NCBI GenBank assembly: GCA_954871525.1
Contig: OX940864.1
Coordinates: 21,198,001-21,262,000, forward strand
Origin: Parietaria judaica
Taxonomy: Eukaryota > Streptophyta > Magnoliopsida > Rosales > Urticaceae
Reading direction: 5' to 3'
Length of the DNA stretch: 64,000 bases
A program made the position numbers and the translations under genes. The notes beneath the pieces were generated by a model, which worked only from the letters and a program-made list of their open reading frames with translations, had not been told where the DNA came from and did no database searches. Positions 58,543 through 64,000 of this stretch are shown here, in pieces. Within the stretch, counting starts at the first letter, position 1; each line of letters starts with the position of its first letter.

Positions 58543-59928
58543 TGTCTGTTTGTTTGTATTTTCCGGGAAAATTTTGAGGTGGAGAGAAAATGGAAGCTTT
58601 GGGTTTGAAGCAATGGTGGTTGTGATGGCAGTGTCATCACCTAATGGACCCTTTTTGGGATTTTGTATTTTCTTGGGATATATATATATATATATATATG
58701 TATTTGTAAATAAATAAACTAAACCAAGGTTTTAATTGATTAAGGGAGGAGTTTTGTGTCTCAAAGTCAAGAGTTTCTAGATGTGATTGGGTTTTTGTGG
58801 GACCATGACCATATATTTCTATTTTTTCCCCACATTTTCTTTAGTCTTTTGAGGTATATTTCTTGACAAATCTTTTATTTGAGTGATTGGCACTCCCCTC
58901 GTTATTATTTTTATTTTGTCTTTTGAGGTATCTCTTGAGTCTTGACAAAAGATTTTATTTCAAAGTAATTGACAATAATGTCCCATGAATTTTGTTTATT
59001 GATGCATTTTACTTAATTTTAGTTTTTGATTGAGCTATTTGTTAAATTTTCATAAGTAGCATATTGCAGTTAAAATTGATAGAAAATATTAAATATTTAT
59101 ATATTACAGAGAAACAAAATTATACTCTCAACTCAACCTATATCGGTAAGAATGCATTTGTATTCCATGGCGATTGAACGTAAGAGCTCACAATGAGTAG
59201 TGTGAGATTAACACTAGATCAAGTTAGGAACTACAAATTAAACTTCTTAATTGCTTTACAATTATAACTTAATTTAGTATCTTAAACTCGTTCAGTAATT
59301 ATTAGATTAATAACCATTTTTTTATGCATGAGAGATGAGACAATATGCTTTTTTTTTTATATATATAAAAAGTTTAGAGGCATTGGTGCTAAGAATCAAA
59401 ATTTCAAAGATTAAATTGTACTAATATACAAAGTTCAGGTAGCATTATTGTCAATTACTCCTTTTAATTTCTTTGTAAATTTCCTTATTTTGTATTATGT
59501 GTGGACCTAAAGACTGGTGATGTCCTACAATAACCCCATTCTTCTTCTCTCTATAAGTCTTTTGTATCTATTTCTTGACTTTTGCTTAAGATCTCCAATT
59601 ATTCTCTATTATGATCAAATAATTTCTTATTATTTATTTTATTCCGAGGCTAATTATTGCTTCATCACTTGTACTATTAATCTGTTATTTTATATATGTT
59701 GATCATCATCATTTCATCATAATCTAGTGCTTTGGTAATTATGGTGTCTGATGAAGGCAAACTTCCGCAACTTATGCAGTTTTATTCCCACTTTGTCCTT
59801 CATTTTTAGAAGAAATTTGTGTTGCTTGCTTGTAGAATTGGGTAGCCTCATAGGCTTTACACGTTTACCGTTATTCATGAACCACCTGGCTAAACCTCCG
59901 TGGCCTAATAGCTTCCTTTTTGTTTCTT
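58543..59928. other. 5' flank of the Ser/Gly-rich gene
   Basis: Probable promoter and leader next to 58543, and a (TA)n run at about 58678-58699. The remainder is AT-rich with no recognised gene. Confidence 0.45.
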
Positions 59929-59936
59929 GTTTAAAG

Positions 59937-60411
59937 CAAGGTTCAACTTATCGAACTTGCAGATAAATCGCTTGCCGTTATCGATGGTAACTTACCGGAT
60001 TATCGACGGAAAACTAATAATACTGTAGCTTACCGATTACCGATACTTTTCGATGATTATCGACACTTATCGAGGATTATCGATGAAAAATCACTAAAAT
60101 ATTTTTAAGAATTTATTTACTAAGTTTATAATGTTGATAAAACATTAAAAATGCCAAAAATAAAATCATTTCATACTCAAACATAGGTAAATAAAATATA
60201 GTCTCACTCTCACATATGTAAATACTCGAATAAAATCATCGAAAAGTGCAAAATTTCTTGAAAAGTACCATAGTTTTGTTATTTTTCAAGATGTTTGCCG
60301 ATTTTCGGCAAAAATCATGGAAAAGTACTGGCATGGCCGTCTTACCGATAACTACCGGCAAGACAGATAATCGAAGATTATCGAAGATAATCGTGGAAAA
60401 GTCGAACCTTA
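59937..60411. mobile_element. Small hAT element with exact 8-bp duplication
   Basis: Flanked by gtttaaag at 59929-59936 and 60412-60419. The ends are caaggttcaacttatcg and, as reverse complement, taaggttcgacttttcc. Both subterminal regions are filled with short ttatcga and taccg motifs in opposite orientation. Non-coding inside. Confidence 0.88.
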
Positions 60412-60419
60412 GTTTAAAG

Positions 60420-63400
60420 TTTAAGATTTTAATTTTGTTTCTTTATTTATTTATTTATTTTCATTTATCTCAAACTGACAACGATTTTTTTATTTGTTTA
60501 AATTAACATCAAAAGCTCTTTTACCACAAAGAAACAAAAATAAGGAGAGTCTAATTGCAAAGGTCTAAGACCGTGCGTTTAGTGTTCAATGACCGAATTA
60601 GGAATTGAAATTCAGCCCGGGGATAATTAAACTTAAATTTTTGAAAAAATTTACATCTGAAGTGGTTATATTTGAATTTTTTGTGAAATTTAAGATGGTT
60701 AAACTATAATTTATATAAATTTATATTAATAAAAATGAAAAATAAGGTAAAATAATAGAAATAAAAATAAATTGGGGGGTTTCGCCCATGCATACGTAAC
60801 TCGGTTATGTAAATCATATGATGGCGTTAAAAGGCAGGCCTCGCCTAATAATTTTTTAGACTTTGGGCAAAAAGATAATTATTAGGCTTGTTTAAATTAA
60901 TTTGAATTTTTTTTATTAAGATATTATACGATTCGAGACTTTTATTGAAACATTTATATAAGATATATTTATTTTATTTTGGGGGCCTTTGACGATCGCC
61001 CAATTTTTGTGTGAATAAGGTCGGCCTCGGCCATATTAAAAAGTGACAATGAACTGTAGTTATCATATGATAAATTCGTATATTGGAGAGTTGTTCCATT
61101 ATAATAAGAAAAATATATGTATGTTTGTGCTCGAACTTAATCTTAATCATCATCGTTCTAAGATCAATCAAATCTCATTCTTACAACTGAATACCAAAAA
61201 TAAGATTAACACGAAAAAGTTAAAAAGAGAAAATTCACATTCACTCTACTTAAGCCGGCCTCGATGTCCCCGTGGATCAAATTTTTTAATTTCATTTCAC
61301 TATTTCCTAACTTCGCAGGAAGTCACTTATTTCATAATTACTTTAAATCAAATAAACTTAATTTTGATTATTTTTATGGATGAACTAACAAAATGGGTTT
61401 TCTTAAAATAAATTGTGTCAACTGAATATCATTACGCCTTTGTTTAGAAATTCGGATATTGAAAAAATGGAGTTCCGATTTTCTAAGGTTTTAGAAAGTC
61501 CTGGATTTACAGAACTAGCCCCACTTAGAGGTCTTTATGAAGAAAAACTAATACTATAGAATATAGATAGTACGATTTGGCACCAAAGCTCGCCGGCTAA
61601 GAACTATGAATCACGTGTAAAATCATGAGCATCTTTGCTTTCAAAAGAGCTTAACAAGCATATAATAGAACGTAAATAACAATATTATATACAATATATT
61701 GCATGCCAATTTAAGTTTGGCTCCACGTTGCAATGCGAAATACTATGGTAAAGGTGAAAGTCAAAACGGCCGACTTATTACAATAATGAATTTATTGTCC
61801 ATTGCATATCAAAGGTAGGAGTGGCAATTGTTTCGTGTTCGTGCCGGATAGTTATCATTTTTATTTTATTTTATGTAGATTCAGACTCGCTTCATTTACT
61901 AATCGTGTTAAAATATAAGATTTCAACCAGTCTTATTTAAAAATTGTGTTTATCGTGTCTACCTGTTTGACTAGTTTAAGTATTTAAATTAATTCACTTT
62001 AAATTTGTATAATAGAACACATAATGACATATATAAAAATGCATAAAATCAAATTTGTGATCTTTTATCGTAAGTGGATCTCATCGTGAATCGCGGTTGA
62101 ACCTAGATTTATAAATGGTTGACCCAAACTCATTTATATCGCGTTGTAATTGTATCGTTTTTCGTGTCCGCCTTCAAATTATCCCCCTAATCATAGGTTC
62201 AAACAAAAATAAACCTAGTTTACTTAAATGGTAAGAATTCAAATATGTAGTGTCTAGGATTGTGATGTCTAAAGTTATGAGTCATTAGTTACGCACCAAA
62301 TAGCAGCGACAGCTAACTACATAGATCTAAAGACTAAAGTTAAACCATATTGTTGGGTCCACCAAATGATATGACATTTCATTGATTTAAATTTCATACT
62401 TTTTTTTTTTTTTTGCACTCATAATTCATAACATCTCTATTTATTGCCAAAAAAAATAATAATTACAGTCTCTTTTTGTCTTTTTTCAAGGAGCCTATTG
62501 TTTTTCTCCTAAGGAAGTTACATTTTAATCCCAAACAAACAACATGAAATAGCAATGATATTTCTTTGTTTGCCAACATTCAATAAATGGGAGTTTACTC
62601 TTTAGTGGGTGCTGTCGGCTCCAATGGAACGTTATAACATTAAAACGATACATGCAATTTGTGTGAGAATACGTAGGATGAGTTTACCTATTTTGTCGGT
62701 GTATAGATACAACTTCATCGGAATTACTGTATGATTTGACGTTGTTTGAGACGAAGCTCAATTTCAAATACGGAAGTAGTGACTAATGTTTTACAGACGT
62801 TTTTTTTAGAGAATTATCCGCAAGTTCAGTTTACAAGTATATATTGAGAGGGTATATACTCGATGTAATTTTTTTGTAATATTTTGAAAATTCGCTGCTC
62901 CGATTTTACGGGTTTATTACAAAATTGATGGGCATGATCAACGGAGTTTTCTTAAAATAAAAACAATTCTTAACTATTTTTTAAACAAAATATATAATAT
63001 TATCTTGCAGGTTGTATAAGTATGGTTGTGATGCAAGGTTCTAAATGTCGTGACTGATAAAACACCGTGGTCAATATTTTATGGATATGCCGATCGGTAA
63101 CGGGTTTATTGATGAGTTTTTAGATTTTACGAGTAAACCGCTAAGTACCGTTGAGTTTTTTTTTTTTTTTTTTGTGAAAAATATAATTAAGTTATAACTG
63201 TAATTTATTATGTAAATATAGGTGGCAATTGTAATTTATATTAAAATAAAAGTTATTATTACAATTTGATATAAATTATATTTACTAATTAATGAGAATG
63301 TGACTCATATATATTATTTTCTCTCATTTCCATTTTTTTTCCTTTCAATTTTTCTTTTTTTCTCTCTCATCTAGTTTTTTTTTTTTTTTTTTGATAAAAA

Positions 63401-64000
63401 ATGAATAAACCGTTACCGCAAAAAAAATTACCAACACGCTAACATTTTGGAGGTATCGAAGGCTTGCCAAAGACAAGTCGGGGTGTGTAAAACCATGTGA
63501 TGATGTATTAGAGTGTAATAAGTGGTGTTTGATGGATTAACACTAATGGAAACGAATTGGAACTTACGATGGCACGAAAAAAATTACTTTTAATATAAAT
63601 TTTGTCATTAAAAATTAGATTAAGAATATATCGTAAATTTAACATACTGCTACAAATACAAAAAATGAGCATTATTGAAAAAATTACAGGCCTAGTATTT
63701 GAAGGAAAAAATAAATCTAAACAAATACATTGAAAACATAGAGGAAATAAGATCTACGTATTGTTATTTTTGTAAATATATATATAATAATGGGAGCCAT
63801 TTACAAAAATAAGCCGCATGCGTGCCTGATTTACACTAATAAAAAATGACCAACATATGATTTGTTTTCGTCTATTTAAATATCCAAATATTGTGATAGA
63901 ATATTCACGTGACAAATTTATAATTTCAATGACAAACAGAAAGGCATGGCGAGTTATAATAGAGAATTATTTGCGCGTAGCTTGATGAAATATAATATTT
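60420..64000. other. AT-rich intergenic DNA
   Basis: No gene seen in 3.6 kb. A gcaggcctcgcctaataa ... aataaggtcggcctcggcc pair at about 60833-61034 may be a worn hAT element. Poly-T runs lie at 62400, 63158 and 63377. A segment at 63050-63150 with ccgatcggtaacgg resembles the subterminal motifs of the 59937 element. Confidence 0.4.

Overview
The window is nuclear DNA from a flowering plant, most likely a eudicot. It is AT-rich, its genes have many short introns and plant-type proteins, and the intergenic space is filled with plant transposons (hAT, Mutator-like, CACTA-like, pogo/Emigrant-like, LINE, solo LTRs). There are no operons or ribosome binding sites. The species cannot be named from the sequence alone.

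Genes, left to right: a J-domain/DnaJ-X co-chaperone (minus, 3' end off the left edge, 318-3166); a plant-type tRNA-Gln(UUG) with a damaged anticodon stem (minus, 9782-9853); RH29, the Dbp10/DDX54-type DEAD-box helicase of ribosome biogenesis (minus, 11 exons, 10499-14338); a PP2C protein phosphatase (minus, 8 exons, 22936-26093); a RABC2/Rab18-type small GTPase (minus, 6 exons, 29384-32018); three copies of a YUCCA10/11-like flavin monooxygenase (intact copy A, plus strand, 37203-38844; broken copy B, minus, 42011-43841; intact copy C, minus, 45761-47257); and a plant-specific Ser/Gly-rich protein (minus, 57730-58542). Exon borders were worked out by hand from splice sites and reading frame; reading frame is continuous across every gene model except YUC copy B.

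Mobile DNA: a 3.6-kb hAT element with an exact 8-bp target duplication and a broken transposase (14847-18474); several small hAT relatives with clear or imperfect 8-bp duplications (1106, 28218, 48017, 49923, 59937); two solo LTRs with exact 5-bp duplications (40299-41184 and 51013-52310); a Mutator-like element with an exact 9-bp duplication and unidentified internal coding-like sequence (52350-53316); a 1.46-kb fold-back element (5781-7243) with relatives at 4409 and 39225; a terminal-repeat element that carries a rearranged class-3 lipase fragment (7937-9770); a LINE end with an inverted duplication (48690-49784); CACTA-like and pogo-like pieces.

The genes are unrelated housekeeping or regulatory genes, apart from the YUC cluster. 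There, one gene plus its flank was copied into an array with one member in opposite orientation. The copies now differ in promoter motifs, in one normally conserved residue, and in splice-site integrity. Three non-canonical GC-AG introns are needed to keep frame in two of the genes. I found no convincing new biological system. The best leads are the diverged YUC cluster, the GC-AG introns, the long fold-back hairpins and the elements carrying coding fragments.
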